Shown: positions 20,827-30,019, counted from the stretch's first letter. The stretch: 64,000 bases of DNA from Azospirillum tabaci (GCF_014596085.1 NZ_JACCJY010000019.1:62001-126000); one strand, 5' to 3'. Made by a program: numbers and translations. Notes: a model not told the origin generated them from the letters alone.

Positions 20827-21873
20827 TCAGCAGATACGGGGAAGCTGCTCGCCGGACAGCCAGTCGACGATGCGCTTGCCGCCGAAGCGGGTCTCCATCT
20901 GAACGAAACGGTGGGTGTCCTCGACCACCTTGCCGACGACCGCGGACTCGGCACCCAGGGGATGGGCGCGCATGGCCGCCAGCAGGCGCTCGGCGTCCTC
21001 CGCCGCGCAGATGGCGATCAGCTTGCCCTCGTTGGCGACGTAGAGCGGGTCGAGCCCCAGGAGTTCGCAGGCCGCCGCGACCTCCGCCTTCAGCGGAATG
21101 TCGGCCTCGCGCAGCAGCATGCCGACTCCCGACTGGTGAGCGATCTCGTTCAGCGTCGTCGCCAGACCGCCGCGGGTCGGGTCGCGCAGGACATGGACGT
21201 CCGGCACCGCCGCGACCATGCCGGCCACCAGCCCGTGCAGCGCGGCGCTGTCCGACCGGATGTCCGTCTCGAAGCTCAAATTCTCGCGGGTGGACATGAT
21301 GGCGACGCCGTGGTCGCCCATGGTGCCGCTGACCAGGATCGCGTCGCCGGGCCGCGCCCGGTCGCCGGACGGGGCGACGCCGGGGGGCACCACGCCGATG
21401 CCGGTGGTGGTGATGAAGACGCCGTCGCCCTTGCCGCGCTCCACCACCTTGGTGTCGCCGGTCACGATGGACACGCCGGCCTCACGCGCGGCGCCTGCCA
21501 TGCTGTCCACCAGCCGCTTCAGGTCGGCCAGCGGGAAGCCTTCCTCCAGGATGAAGCCGGCGGTCAGATAGAGCGGCACCGCGCCGGCCATGGCGACGTC
21601 GTTGACCGTGCCGTGCACGGCCAGCGAGCCGATGTCGCCGCCGGGAAAGAACAGGGGCGAGACGACGAAGCCATCGGTCGTCACCACCATGCGCCCGGCG
21701 GGAGGGTCGAAGGCCGCCTGGTCGTTGTCCTGGTCGAGCAGCGGGTTGGCGAAGGCCGCGGCGAACAGCTCCCGCACCAGCTGGGCCATGGCCTTGCCGC
21801 CCGATCCGTGGCTCATGTCCACGGTGCCGCGGGCGAGGTCGAGCTTGCGGGTGAAGAGGCGGCGGTCGGTCAT
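20827..21873 (-). CDS. hypE: hydrogenase maturation protein HypE
   Basis: A 348-residue HypE, which dehydrates its own C-terminal thiocarbamoyl-cysteine to make the cyanide ligand for the [NiFe] iron atom, with HypF. DMSHGSGGKAMAQLV is the N-terminal nucleotide-site motif and LTAGFILEEGFPLADLKRLV lies mid-protein. The protein ends LPRIC, with the required terminal cysteine. It is the last gene of the hup/hyp operon, 15 bases after hypC. In most operons hypD separates hypC and hypE; here it is absent. The next gene downstream, an EPS transferase, is unrelated. Confidence 0.97.
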   Translation of the reverse strand: MTDRRLFTRKLDLARGTVDMSHGSGGKAMAQLVRELFAAAFANPLLDQDNDQAAFDPPAGRMVVTTDGFVVSPLFFPGGDIGSLAVHGTVNDVAMAGAVPLYLTAGFILEEGFPLADLKRLVDSMAGAAREAGVSIVTGDTKVVERGKGDGVFITTTGIGVVPPGVAPSGDRARPGDAILVSGTMGDHGVAIMSTRENLSFETDIRSDSAALHGLVAGMVAAVPDVHVLRDPTRGGLATTLNEIAHQSGVGMLLREADIPLKAEVAAACELLGLDPLYVANEGKLIAICAAEDAERLLAAMRAHPLGAESAVVGKVVEDTHRFVQMETRFGGKRIVDWLSGEQLPRIC

Positions 21874-21888
21874 GGCGGGGTCCGGAAT

Positions 21889-22125
21889 TCAGGCGGCGTC
21901 GGAGGCGGGGAGGGTGCCGGTTTCGGCGAGCAGGGCCAGCGTGCGCTCCGCCTCCTCCGGGTCGAGCTTGGACAGGGCGTAGCCGACATGGACGATCACA
22001 TAGTCGCCCACCTCCACCCCCTCGACCAGCGCCAGGGAGCAGGCGACCTTCACCCCGCCCAGGCTGACGGTGGCGCGGTCGTCCGCCAGAAGCTCGATCA
22101 CGCGGGCGGGGACGGCGAGGCACAT
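21889..22125 (-). CDS. hypC: hydrogenase assembly chaperone HypC
   Basis: A 78-residue HypC/HybG/HupF-family protein. It begins MCLAVPARVIEL, and Cys2 binds the Fe(CN)2CO group that it carries from HypD to the large-subunit precursor. VGDYVIVHVGYALSKLDPEEAE is the family's core. The ATG lies 28 bases inside the end of hypF, and hypE follows at 15 bases. A paralogue (HupF) heads the same operon at 28144-28416, so the cell has one general and one probably enzyme-dedicated chaperone. Confidence 0.95.
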   Translation of the reverse strand: MCLAVPARVIELLADDRATVSLGGVKVACSLALVEGVEVGDYVIVHVGYALSKLDPEEAERTLALLAETGTLPASDAA

Positions 22126-24413
22126 CGGAGTGGTCCTTCCTGAAGCAAACTCTGCATGGCGACCCAGGCCTGTCCCAGGCTGAGCCCGCCGTCGTTGACC
22201 GGTGCCCGGCGTGGCAGCAGCGCGGTGACGCCGCGCGCCGCGAAGCCGGCGGTCAACCCCTCCGCCAGAACGGCGTTCATCAGGCAGCCGCCGGACAGGG
22301 CGATGCGGTCGAGGCCGTGCGCCGCCAATTCCGGCATGGCCCAATCGACCAGCGCCGCGGCCAGGGTGCCATGGAACCGGTCGGCCCCCTCCTGCGCATT
22401 GATCTGCAACAAATTCTCCAGCAGGGGGGTGAGGTCCAGAACGCCGCCGTCGATCCGCCAGCCACCCTTCAGCACCGTGGGGCGGCGAACCAGCGATTCC
22501 AGGGCCATCGGCGCCTCGCCCTCGAAGCCGGCGACGGCGCGAACCCCCAGCAGACCGCAGGCGGCGTCGAACCAGCGCCCGCAGGAAGTGGTGGGCGGCG
22601 TATTGACGCCGGCTTCGATCATCCGCCGCACGCCGTCGGCCGGGCCGCAGGCGGCGAAGCGCCCGGCGATCTCCGCGCCGCGCCCCATGCGGGCCAGCGC
22701 CGCCGCTCCCATGCGCCAGGGCTGGCGCGCCGCCACGTCGCCGCCCGGCTGGGCCAGCGGCGCCAGATGGCCGAGGCGGGTGAAGCCGGCGCCCTCCACC
22801 AGCAGCATCTCCCCACCCCAGGACCCGCCGTCCGACCCCAGCCCGAACCCGTCCAGCGCCAGTCCGAGCGCCGGGCCGTCCACGCCGTGTTCGGCCAGGG
22901 CCGCCGCGATGTGGGCGTGGTGATGCTGCACCGGCCGTGTCGGGAGGCCGAGCGATTCGGCGAAGCGCGTGCCTTGAAAGTCGGGGTGAAGGTCATGGGC
23001 GACGGCCACCGGCTCCACCGCCAGGATGCGGCGCAGATGGGCGACGCTCTCCTCCAGAAACTCCAGCGTCGCGGCGTTGTCGAGGTCGCCGATGTGCTGA
23101 CTGAGGAAGGCTTCGTTCCCACGGGTCAGGCAGACGGTGGCCTTCAGATGCCCGCCCACCGCCAGCACCGGCGGTCCGGGGCGCGGCAGGCGGATGAACA
23201 CCGGCACATGGCCGCGCCCCCGCCGTAGAAAAGCGGGGGCGCCCGCCACCACCCGCATCACGCTGTCGTCGGCGCGGATCAGGATGTCGCGGTCGTGGTC
23301 GACGATCAGGTCGGCGATGCCGTCCAGCCGTCGCCGCGCCTCGTCGTTGCCGATGGCGAGCGGCTCGCCGCCGGGGTTGGCGGAGGTCATGACCAGGGCG
23401 AGGTCCTGCGGCCGCTCCAGCCACTCCGTGCCGTCCGGCCGCTCGGCGGCCTCGTGGAACAGCAGATGATGGATCGGCGTGTAGGGCAGCATGACGCCCA
23501 GCCAGGCGAGACCGGGGGCGATGGCGTCGGGAAGTGTCCGGGAGGGAGACGCTTGCCCCCTCCCTAACCCTCCCCCGCTTCGCAGGGGAGGGGATTCACG
23601 CCGCCGCAACAGCACCACCGGCCGTGCCGTCCCCTCCAGCAACGCCCGCTCCGCCGCCCCCACCTCCACGAACCGTTCCGCGGAGGCGACGTTGGCGACC
23701 ATCAGGGCGAAAGGCTTGCCGTTGCGTTGCTTGCGCGCGCGCAGCCGCTCCACCGCCGCCGCGTCGAACGCGTCGCAGGCGAGGTGGAAGCCGCCCAGCC
23801 CCTTGATCGCGACGATCTTGCCGCCGCGTAGCGCGGCCAGCACCTCTTCGATGGAGTGGGACAGGCGCGGGCCGCAGGCCGGGCAAGCGGTCGGTTGGGC
23901 GTGGAAGCGGCGGTCGGCGGGGTCGGCGTATTCGGCGGCGCAGTCCGGGCAGAGGGTAAAGCCCGCCATGGCGGTCTGCGGCCGGTCGTAGGGCAGGGCG
24001 CGCGTGATGGTGAAGCGCGGGCCGCAATGGGTGCAGTTCAGGAAGGGATAGCGGTAGCGCCGGTCCTTCGGATCGAACAGTTCGGCCAGACAGGCCGGGC
24101 AGACGGCGGAGTCGGGGGCGACCCCGGTGGTCACCGCGCCGCGCCGCGAAGCCAGAATGGTGAAGCCCGCCTCGTCGGGGCGGATGGGGCAGTCTTCCGT
24201 TTCGATGGCGTCGATCCGCGACAGCGGCGGAGCTTCTTCCGTCAGCACGGCCAGGAGGCGCTCCAGGCCATCGCCCTGCAACTCCGCCAGCACGCCGTCC
24301 CCGTCGTTCAGCACCCAGCCGGTCAGGGCGAAACGGTGCGCCAAGCCGTGCAGAAAAGGCCGGAAGCCGACCCCCTGCACCTGCCCGCGGACGCGGAGGC
24401 GAAGCCGGATCAC
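22098..24413 (-). CDS. hypF: carbamoyltransferase HypF
   Basis: A 771-residue HypF, which transfers carbamoyl phosphate to HypE. An acylphosphatase domain (1-90, VRGQVQGVGFRPFLH) is followed by two zinc fingers (CPACLAEL...CTHCGPR and CPDCAAEY...CPACGPR), a YrdC-like domain (GGKIVAIKGLGGFHLACDAF) and a Kae1-like domain (PVQHHHAHIAAALAEHG). The GTG start overlaps the LysE gene stop (GTGA), and the end overlaps hypC. Between residues of the VVLLRRR strand and IAPGL there are about 16 extra residues (SPPLRSGGGLGRGQASPS) encoded by a palindromic repeat; HypF is otherwise about 750 long. The insertion keeps the frame. Confidence 0.95.
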   Translation of the reverse strand: MIRLRLRVRGQVQGVGFRPFLHGLAHRFALTGWVLNDGDGVLAELQGDGLERLLAVLTEEAPPLSRIDAIETEDCPIRPDEAGFTILASRRGAVTTGVAPDSAVCPACLAELFDPKDRRYRYPFLNCTHCGPRFTITRALPYDRPQTAMAGFTLCPDCAAEYADPADRRFHAQPTACPACGPRLSHSIEEVLAALRGGKIVAIKGLGGFHLACDAFDAAAVERLRARKQRNGKPFALMVANVASAERFVEVGAAERALLEGTARPVVLLRRRESPPLRSGGGLGRGQASPSRTLPDAIAPGLAWLGVMLPYTPIHHLLFHEAAERPDGTEWLERPQDLALVMTSANPGGEPLAIGNDEARRRLDGIADLIVDHDRDILIRADDSVMRVVAGAPAFLRRGRGHVPVFIRLPRPGPPVLAVGGHLKATVCLTRGNEAFLSQHIGDLDNAATLEFLEESVAHLRRILAVEPVAVAHDLHPDFQGTRFAESLGLPTRPVQHHHAHIAAALAEHGVDGPALGLALDGFGLGSDGGSWGGEMLLVEGAGFTRLGHLAPLAQPGGDVAARQPWRMGAAALARMGRGAEIAGRFAACGPADGVRRMIEAGVNTPPTTSCGRWFDAACGLLGVRAVAGFEGEAPMALESLVRRPTVLKGGWRIDGGVLDLTPLLENLLQINAQEGADRFHGTLAAALVDWAMPELAAHGLDRIALSGGCLMNAVLAEGLTAGFAARGVTALLPRRAPVNDGGLSLGQAWVAMQSLLQEGPLRCASPSPPA
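23538..23593. repeat. palindromic repeat inserted in-frame in hypF
   Basis: The element contains CCCTCCCC (23568-23575) and GGGGAGGG (23585-23592) around a nine-base loop, preceded by CCCTCCCTAAC and, further out, GGGAGGGAG. Sequences of the type CTCCCTAACCCTCCCCCGC...GGGGGAGGG are, from memory, dispersed small repeats in many high-GC proteobacteria. Here the element adds coding residues without breaking the frame, at a surface-loop position in HypF. Confidence 0.65.
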
Positions 24414-25021
24414 CGCGCGGCGACCGCCACGCCCGCGCCGATCATCAACGTGCCGGCGCCCTGGTTCAGCGCCTTCATGGCCCGTTCGCTGCGGAACAGG
24501 TGACGGGCACGCGACGCCGCCATGGCGTAGGTCAGCAGGACGGCGCTCAACACACCCACCACGATGCCAGCCATCAGCACGGCGTCGGTGGCGGAGACGC
24601 GGGTCAGGTCCACGAAGGCCGGGAGGAAGGCCATGTAGAACAGGATGGTCTTCGGGTTGGAGAGGGTCAGGGCCAGACCGCTGGCGAAGCCCCGCAACTG
24701 GGCGCCCTCGGCCGCCGGCAGGTCTCCGCTGAGGACGACGGGCGCGCGCCAGGTGCGGATGCCCAGCCAGATCAGATAGCCGGCGGCGGCGAAGCGCAGC
24801 AGGGTGAACAGGCCCTCGAAGGCGTGGGCGACGGCGGCCAGCCCGCCGAGGGCGAGCGCCAGCAGCACGAGGTCGCCCACCACCATCCCGCCGAGAAAGC
24901 CCAGATTGCGCCGCCAGCCCAGGGCCAGGGAGCGGGCGACCACGGCGAAGATGCCGGGGCCGGGCGTGGCCATGAAATACAGGCAGGCCCCGGCCATCAG
25001 GAGGAAGTCGGCTGGGCTCAT
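24410..25021 (-). CDS. LysE/RhtB-family transporter inside the hyp operon
   Basis: A 203-residue inner-membrane protein with about six membrane helices. The N-terminal LysE signature is [20 protein letters not shown], and the conserved [20 protein letters not shown] follows at about residues 120-140. The family exports amino acids and related metabolites. Its ATG overlaps the hypB stop (ATGA) and its stop overlaps the hypF start (GTGA), so it is translated as an integral part of the hydrogenase maturation operon. That location is unusual: no role for LysE proteins in hydrogenase assembly is known to me. The substrate is unknown. Confidence 0.9.
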   Translation of the reverse strand: MSPADFLLMAGACLYFMATPGPGIFAVVARSLALGWRRNLGFLGGMVVGDLVLLALALGGLAAVAHAFEGLFTLLRFAAAGYLIWLGIRTWRAPVVLSGDLPAAEGAQLRGFASGLALTLSNPKTILFYMAFLPAFVDLTRVSATDAVLMAGIVVGVLSAVLLTYAMAASRARHLFRSERAMKALNQGAGTLMIGAGVAVAAR

Positions 25022-25935
25022 GCGCCGCGTCCCGCCGCCGCCTTCGCAAGCCCTTCCTCGATCCAGCCGTACCACGCCTCCAACCCCTGGCCGGCGGTCG
25101 CGGAAACCTCGATCACGCGCAGACCGGGCTTCAACTGGCGGGCGTAGGCGATCATGCGCGCCACGTCGAAGGTCAGGTGCGGCAACAGATCGACCTTGTT
25201 GACCAGGAGCAGGTCGGCGCCGGCGAACATCGCCGGGTATTTCAGGGGCTTGTCCTCCCCTTCCGTCACCGAGAGCACGACGACCTTGTGCGCCTCGCCG
25301 AGATCGAAGCCGGCCGGGCAGACGAGGTTGCCGACATTCTCGATGAACAGGACGCTGCCCGTCTCCACCGGCAGGCGGCCCACCGCCTGGGTGACCATCT
25401 GGGCGTCGAGATGGCAACCCTTGCCGGTGTTGACCTGGATGGCCGGCGTGCCGGTGGCGCGGATGCGGTCGGCATCGAAGGAGGTCTGCTGGTCGCCCTC
25501 GATCACCGCCATCGCGAAGCGCCCCTTCAGGTCGGTCAGCGTGCGGGTCAGCAGGGTCGTCTTGCCCGAACCGGGGCTGGACATCAGGTTCAGCACGAAC
25601 ACGCCCTTCGCCGCGAACAACTGGCGGTTCACCGCGGCGAAGCTGTCGTTCTTGGCAAGGATGTCCTGTTCGATGGCGACCAGCCGGGTCTGCGACAGGC
25701 CCGGCACCTCCGTCCCCGCCGGGCCGCGCCCGAGGTCGATGATGCCGTGGTCGTGCTCATCATCGTGGGCATGATCGTGATCGTGCGTGTGCCGGTAGAC
25801 CTTGCCGTCCGGGCCGACATGCTCGTGGCTATGGTCGTGATGATGATGGTCATGACCATGATGGTGATGGTGGCCGTGCGCGTGGCCGGCTTCGATTTTC
25901 GTTTCGCCTTCGGCGCAACCGCAGACCGTGCACAT
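25018..25935 (-). CDS. hypB: hydrogenase nickel-incorporation GTPase HypB
   Basis: A 305-residue HypB. CTVCGC at residues 2-7 is the high-affinity nickel site. Residues 18-63 hold 22 histidines, a nickel-storage tail found in free-living diazotrophs and rhizobia. The G domain has P-loop SPGSGKTT (120-127), [12 protein letters not shown], and CHLDAQMV with the metal-site Cys and His, then [12 protein letters not shown] hydrolysis drives nickel delivery with HypA. The start ATG overlaps the hypA stop by one base (TGATG), and hypB overlaps the LysE gene by four. Confidence 0.97.
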   Translation of the reverse strand: MCTVCGCAEGETKIEAGHAHGHHHHHGHDHHHHDHSHEHVGPDGKVYRHTHDHDHAHDDEHDHGIIDLGRGPAGTEVPGLSQTRLVAIEQDILAKNDSFAAVNRQLFAAKGVFVLNLMSSPGSGKTTLLTRTLTDLKGRFAMAVIEGDQQTSFDADRIRATGTPAIQVNTGKGCHLDAQMVTQAVGRLPVETGSVLFIENVGNLVCPAGFDLGEAHKVVVLSVTEGEDKPLKYPAMFAGADLLLVNKVDLLPHLTFDVARMIAYARQLKPGLRVIEVSATAGQGLEAWYGWIEEGLAKAAAGRGA

Positions 25936-26276
25936 CACTCCACCTCCAGTTCCTTGACGCGCATTTCCTCGCCGCCGGTCACCATGAGCTGGTGGCCGCC
26001 GCATTCCGGGCAGGGGTCCGACCGCTCGGGCAGCGGGACCGGCTTCTCGCAGGACAGGCAGAAGGCCTGACCCGGCGGGCGCTCGATGTCCAGGACGGCG
26101 CCCTCCGCGATGGTGCCGCGGCTGACCGCGTCGAAGCCGAAGGCGATGGCCTCCGGTTCGACATGGGACAGGGTGCCGATGACCAGCCGCACCGTTTTCA
26201 CCTTCGTGAAGCCCTGGACCGCGGCCTGATCGCGGACCACGTCGATGATGCCTTGGCTGAGCGCCAACTCGTGCAT
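25935..26276 (-). CDS. hypA: hydrogenase nickel metallochaperone HypA
   Basis: A 113-residue HypA. The N-terminal MHELAL provides the nickel-binding His2. The zinc site is made of FCLSCEKP and PCPECGG in the second half. It delivers nickel to the large-subunit precursor with HypB. The start lies three bases after the hupK stop, and it overlaps hypB by one base. Length and both metal motifs are normal. Confidence 0.97.
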   Translation of the reverse strand: MHELALSQGIIDVVRDQAAVQGFTKVKTVRLVIGTLSHVEPEAIAFGFDAVSRGTIAEGAVLDIERPPGQAFCLSCEKPVPLPERSDPCPECGGHQLMVTGGEEMRVKELEVE

Positions 26277-26279
26277 CGG

Positions 26280-27449
26280 TCAATCCTCGTCCTGAATCGT
26301 GACGACGCAGGCAACACAGGGATCGAGCGCCGCCACCAGCAAGGCCGTGCGCTCGGCCAGAGCGCCGTCGGCCTCGACACCGGCCAAGCCCTGGGCCAGC
26401 GGACCATCCGCAGCGAAGTTCCACTCGGTCGGCGCCACGATTCGGTAATCCGCGATGCGACCATCCTCAAGCCGCAGCCAGTGGGCGAGGCGCCCGCGGG
26501 CCGTTTCGACGACACCGCTTCCCGCGCCGTGCCGCGCGGTGCCGGTGCCTGGAGCCGGCTCGGCGTCGGTGAGGCGGTCCGCCCGGGATGCCAAGCGCTC
26601 CGCCAGTCCCGCCAGCTCCACGAGCCGGGCGGCGCCATGAGCGGCGAGGCCCGAGCCGTGCCGGGCCAGCAGAGCGGCGACCAGCGGATGCGCGGCCTGG
26701 CGGGCCAGCGGGCCGGTGTGGGCCGGGGCGCCGTCCTGCCGGGGAAGCCCGGAAAATGCCGCGTCGGCGGACAGTTGCTCCCCGAACCATTCTGCCGGAT
26801 GCGGAGCCAGCGCCGACACGCCGCAGGCGCCGAAGCCCGCCATGTCCGGCGCCAGGAGGCGATGCATCAGCCGGGCCGCGGACGTCCCCCCCGTGCTGGC
26901 CCAGCGCTCCAGCCCCGCCACGTCGACGGGGGCAGGGGTGGCGAACACGGCGCGTTCCAGCCCGTCGCGCAGGATCGCGATGGCGGTGGCCAGGGCGGTG
27001 CGGTCGGGCCGCAGCGAGCCGCCGCCGGGCCGCAGCCCGTCGCGGGCCGGGTAGAGCGCGGGATGGATCGCCGCCGCCGCGGCGCGCAGGCCCACCAGTG
27101 CCTTGGGTTGCGGCGCCTCGCCCAGCCGTGCCGGCCAGTCCATCAGGACTTGCCACGCGTGGTTCGTCGCGGCTTCCGCGTCGGCCAGCAGGGCGCGGGC
27201 GGCGTCGTGGGGGCGGGTGTCAAGGCCGAGCGCATCCTCGAGAGCCTCAAGCGCGGCCAACGACTGGGCGGTTCCACACAGGCTGAACAGCAGCGGCACG
27301 AGGCGCATCGCCTCCTCGGGCGTGCGTCCGCACAGCGCCCGGGCGGCCGCGGGACGGCGGACCTGCACCGACGCGGCGCGCACCCGCCCCTGTGCGGTTT
27401 CCAGTCGCACCGACACGCTGCCTTCCGGCCCGGCGCCCGTCCCGCTCAT
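26280..27449 (-). CDS. hupK: hydrogenase expression/formation protein HupK
   Basis: A 389-residue protein related to [NiFe] large subunits but without a complete metal site. Residues 38-60 ([18 protein letters not shown]) echo the N-terminal cysteine motif. The C-terminus [17 protein letters not shown] echoes DPCxxC-xx-H but lacks the His and the cleavable tail. HupK is thought to act as a scaffold while the Fe(CN)2CO centre is built, especially for enzymes made under oxygen. It overlaps hupJ by four bases (ATGA) and is followed by hypA after three. Confidence 0.88.
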   Translation of the reverse strand: MSGTGAGPEGSVSVRLETAQGRVRAASVQVRRPAAARALCGRTPEEAMRLVPLLFSLCGTAQSLAALEALEDALGLDTRPHDAARALLADAEAATNHAWQVLMDWPARLGEAPQPKALVGLRAAAAAIHPALYPARDGLRPGGGSLRPDRTALATAIAILRDGLERAVFATPAPVDVAGLERWASTGGTSAARLMHRLLAPDMAGFGACGVSALAPHPAEWFGEQLSADAAFSGLPRQDGAPAHTGPLARQAAHPLVAALLARHGSGLAAHGAARLVELAGLAERLASRADRLTDAEPAPGTGTARHGAGSGVVETARGRLAHWLRLEDGRIADYRIVAPTEWNFAADGPLAQGLAGVEADGALAERTALLVAALDPCVACVVTIQDED

Positions 27450-28147
27450 CGGCGCCCGCCCCCGAACAGGGAACGGCGGGACAGGGCGGGCTTCGCCGCA
27501 TCCGCGTCGCTCGGGGCCGGCTGACCGGACTGCGACGCCGGTTGCGGCGCCCGCATCAGATGGCCGAGCGCCAGAACGGCGGCGGCGCGGGCATCCTGTT
27601 GATCGGCGAACACGTTCATGGCCGAGGCGAGCGGGATCACCGTCAGCGTTCCCAGAACGCCCACCCGCGCCGCGGTGAAGCGGTAGGCGCCGGAGGGCAG
27701 GGCGATCTCCACCTTGTCGCCGTCGCGCCGGTCCGCCCACAAGGCGGGATCGCGCGGGATCAGCACGGCGTTCAGGAACCAGGGGGCGATGACGCAGCCG
27801 ATCCAGCCCGGCCCATAGGGGCTGAACCCCAACGCCTCCACCGACAGGGCGGCGTTGCAGATGGGAATGCCGGCCATGTCGCGTTCCGCGATCAGGCGGT
27901 AGCTGGCGGTCAGAGCGGCAACACGCGCATCCATAGGACTGGCGCCCGGCGAAGCCGCGACGGTGAAGCCATGCTGCGGGCCGCCGCAACCCGGACAGCG
28001 CCAATAGTCCGGCAGGCCGCCGAAGGGCGTTCCCGGCGGCACCTCCCGCCCCGGATCGCCCGCCACCGGGTCGTAGACCGCGCCGCAGGACCCGCAGGCG
28101 GGACGCGCGTCGACGGCGAAGCCCGCCTCGGGGCCGCCGGCGGTCAC
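27446..28147 (-). CDS. HupI-HupJ fusion: rubredoxin domain plus HybE/HupJ assembly chaperone
   Basis: A 233-residue protein with two parts. Residues 14-60 are a rubredoxin ([13 protein letters not shown], then YWRCPGCGG: four cysteines for one iron). Residues 70-200 are a HybE/HupJ domain ([40 protein letters not shown]), and a low-complexity tail follows. In rhizobia hupI and hupJ are separate genes. The rubredoxin is thought to protect or reduce during assembly, and HupJ/HybE helps large- and small-subunit maturation. The GTG start overlaps the hupF stop (GTGA). Confidence 0.87.
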   Translation of the reverse strand: MTAGGPEAGFAVDARPACGSCGAVYDPVAGDPGREVPPGTPFGGLPDYWRCPGCGGPQHGFTVAASPGASPMDARVAALTASYRLIAERDMAGIPICNAALSVEALGFSPYGPGWIGCVIAPWFLNAVLIPRDPALWADRRDGDKVEIALPSGAYRFTAARVGVLGTLTVIPLASAMNVFADQQDARAAAVLALGHLMRAPQPASQSGQPAPSDADAAKPALSRRSLFGGGRR

Positions 28148-28416
28148 ACGTCCACCTTTCCCATGAGATCGGCGAACAGGTGGTCCACATTCTCCCCCTT
28201 CGCGGCCAGCAGGATGGCGTCCAGCGCGCGGTTCAGCGGTTCCACCTCCTCGACCTCCAACGGGCGGACGGCGCGGTCGAGATGGACCAGGACCCAGCCG
28301 CCTTCCGGAACCTCCTCGATCAGCATGACGTTGACGCGCCGCTCCTCCCCCCGGCCGGCGCAACGCGCGGTGAAGCCGTCGGTCTCCAGGATCTGCATCG
28401 GAATGCCGAGACACAT
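28144..28416 (-). CDS. hupF: HupF, HypC-family hydrogenase chaperone
   Basis: A 90-residue HypC paralogue beginning [12 protein letters not shown], with Cys2 conserved. It continues with [22 protein letters not shown] and a helical tail longer than HypC's. In rhizobia HupF binds the HupL precursor and stabilises it at high oxygen. It is the first gene of the nine-gene hup/hyp operon. The promoter region with an FNR-like box lies 85-98 bases upstream. ATG 28416 is preferred because any upstream start would put Cys2 inside the chain. Confidence 0.92.
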   Translation of the reverse strand: MCLGIPMQILETDGFTARCAGRGEERRVNVMLIEEVPEGGWVLVHLDRAVRPLEVEEVEPLNRALDAILLAAKGENVDHLFADLMGKVDV

Positions 28417-28500
28417 GCGCGCATCCTCGCACGGGGAAGCCAGTCGTCCTGACTCGATCGGTGTAACTGCGGCATCTTGACCGGGGGTTGAATCCGCACA

Positions 28501-28514
28501 TTGATGTGCGTCAA
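28501..28514. promoter_or_regulatory. FNR/FixK-like box shared by the hupF operon and hupE
   Basis: TTGATGTGCGTCAA is an inverted repeat close to the FNR/FixK consensus TTGAT-N4-ATCAA, with a single change (ATCAA to GTCAA). It lies in the 235-base divergent region, 85 bases before hupF and 138 before hupE. Being nearly symmetric, it could serve both directions. A TAATTT at 28530-28535 is about where a -10 for hupE would fall. Confidence 0.6.
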
Positions 28515-28651
28515 ACATGCGGTCCGGCGTAATTTCCTAGCGCTCCGCCATTTCCAATCGGAACGGTTCTGCTAAAGTGGCGACCGCTTCGCGCGCGATG
28601 GGGTAGGGGTCGGTCGTGCGCCGCTCAACGATACAGCAGGGGTTTTCACGG

Positions 28652-29254
28652 ATGAAACGTTTCGCTCTCGCGTCGGCCACCGCGGCGGCGGCTCTGGCCG
28701 CGCTGCCCAACGCGGCGCTCGCCCACACCTTCGGCGCCCACGACGCCGGGCTCGTCCATGGGTTCCTGCACCCGATCGGTGGTTGGGATCACCTGCTGGC
28801 GATGGTCGCCGTTGGCCTGTGGGCCGCGCAGCGCGGCGGCAATGCCCTGTGGGCGCTGCCGACGGCCTTCGTCGGCGCGATGATCGGCGGCGGCCTGCTG
28901 GGTCTGGCCGGCATCGACCTGCCGCAGGTCGAACTTGGCATCGTCCTGTCCGTGGTCGCCCTGGGCGCCCTGATCGCCCTGCAGTCCCGCCTGCCGCTGC
29001 TCGCCTCCGCCGGTGTGGTCGCCCTGTTCGCCGTGTTCCACGGTCACGCCCACGGCGCCGAGATGCCGGAGGCGGCGGAGCCGCTGCTCTACGGCCTGGG
29101 CTTCGCCCTATCCACCGCGCTGCTGCACGGTGCCGGCATCGGCGCCGCCCTGTCGCTGCGCCGTCTGGTGGAGGACCGCAAGGGCGCCCTGGCGCTGCGC
29201 GGCACGGGTGCCGTGGTCGGTCTGGCCGGCGTGGCGCTGCTCGCCCTGGGCTGA
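28652..29254 (+). CDS. hupE: HupE/UreJ-family nickel permease
   Basis: A 200-residue membrane protein. A signal peptide (KRFALASATAAAALAALPNA, cleaved before HTFGAH) is followed by about six helices. The family motif LHPIGGWDHLLAMVAVG lies near residues 36-52 and the second His-rich motif FHGHAHGAEMP near 130. HupE carries nickel across the membrane for [NiFe] enzymes. It is transcribed away from the hupF operon and ends at a strong terminator, so it is a single-gene unit probably sharing the FNR-like box. Confidence 0.94.
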   Translation: MKRFALASATAAAALAALPNAALAHTFGAHDAGLVHGFLHPIGGWDHLLAMVAVGLWAAQRGGNALWALPTAFVGAMIGGGLLGLAGIDLPQVELGIVLSVVALGALIALQSRLPLLASAGVVALFAVFHGHAHGAEMPEAAEPLLYGLGFALSTALLHGAGIGAALSLRRLVEDRKGALALRGTGAVVGLAGVALLALG

Positions 29255-29305
29255 TCGCCTGAAGGACGGAAGGGGCGGGTGGCAAGAAGCCCGATCCAAA
29301 GGAAG

Positions 29306-29336
29306 GCCCGGCGAGACGGTTCGCCGGGCTTTTTTT
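29306..29336 (+). terminator. rho-independent terminator of hupE
   Basis: GCCCGGCGA (29306-29314) pairs with TCGCCGGGC (29321-29329) over a six-base loop, and a seven-T run follows. Confidence 0.93.
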
Positions 29337-29456
29337 GTGCGGTTTCTCGAAAGTCCCGCAAAAATCTGTTCGTTTCTGGCGTTTTTCCTGGCCACGAACC
29401 GAATATTTAAAGCTGCCCTTCTTAGTCAGTGACCAGTCAGGGGTCGTGTGTCGCCG

Positions 29457-29840
29457 ATGATGCCGCCGACCTTCGCCAGCCTGCGCAAAGCCCTGCCAGC
29501 CCGGCGACAGCCTCGTGCCGGGCGTGGAGTCGGCGGCCTACGGCCACACGCCGGGACACAGCGGCTCTCTGTTCCGCTCGAAGGGGCAGAGCATCCGGCT
29601 GTGGGGCGACACCGTGCACAGCCACGCCTTTCCGTTCGTCCGGAGGTCGTCATCGAGTTCGACGTCGACAAGGAGGAGACCATCGCCTCGCGCCGGCGGC
29701 GGCTGGCCGAGGCGGCGGCGCAGAAGCTGTGGGGCGGCGGTGCGCATCTGCCCTTCCCCGGCATTGGCCATGTCCGCGCCGAAGGGGACGGCTACGCCTG
29801 GGTTCCCATTGGGTTCGGCCCGATCCGCAGCGACCGCTGA
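29457..29840 (+). pseudogene. decayed partial duplicate of the downstream MBL-fold hydrolase gene
   Basis: It starts ATGATGCCGCCGACCTTCGC, matching the start of the intact gene at 30020 for about 13 codons. It then jumps to the equivalent of codon ~222 (CCCGGCGACAGCCTCGT), so roughly 620 bases are missing, including the whole metal-binding THLHPDH motif. A further four-base loss near 29641 shifts the frame before GAGGTCGTCATCGAG. The end (GGTTCGGCCCGATCCGC...GACCGCTGA) again matches. It cannot make an active enzyme. It is the relic of a tandem duplication followed by deletion. Confidence 0.88.
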
Positions 29841-30019
29841 GCGGCCCGATTCGGCGTCCAGGCTCGGCGGGTCGCCTCGCCGAGCCGCTTCCGCGTTTGT
29901 CCCGGCGACGAAAATCCGAAGCGAATCCAGTTGCTTGGCGCATTCCTCCCGGGACGCTTCCCCGGCGCGTCCAGGACGGCCATGCTGGGCGCCGACCGTC
30001 CTGAAGGGGAACCACGCCG

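Noticed and set aside
19681..22143. An 820-codon plus-strand open frame across the sugar-transferase and hypE/hypC genes
   Set aside because: Antisense shadow; the composition is unlike a real protein and it spans several true genes on the other strand.
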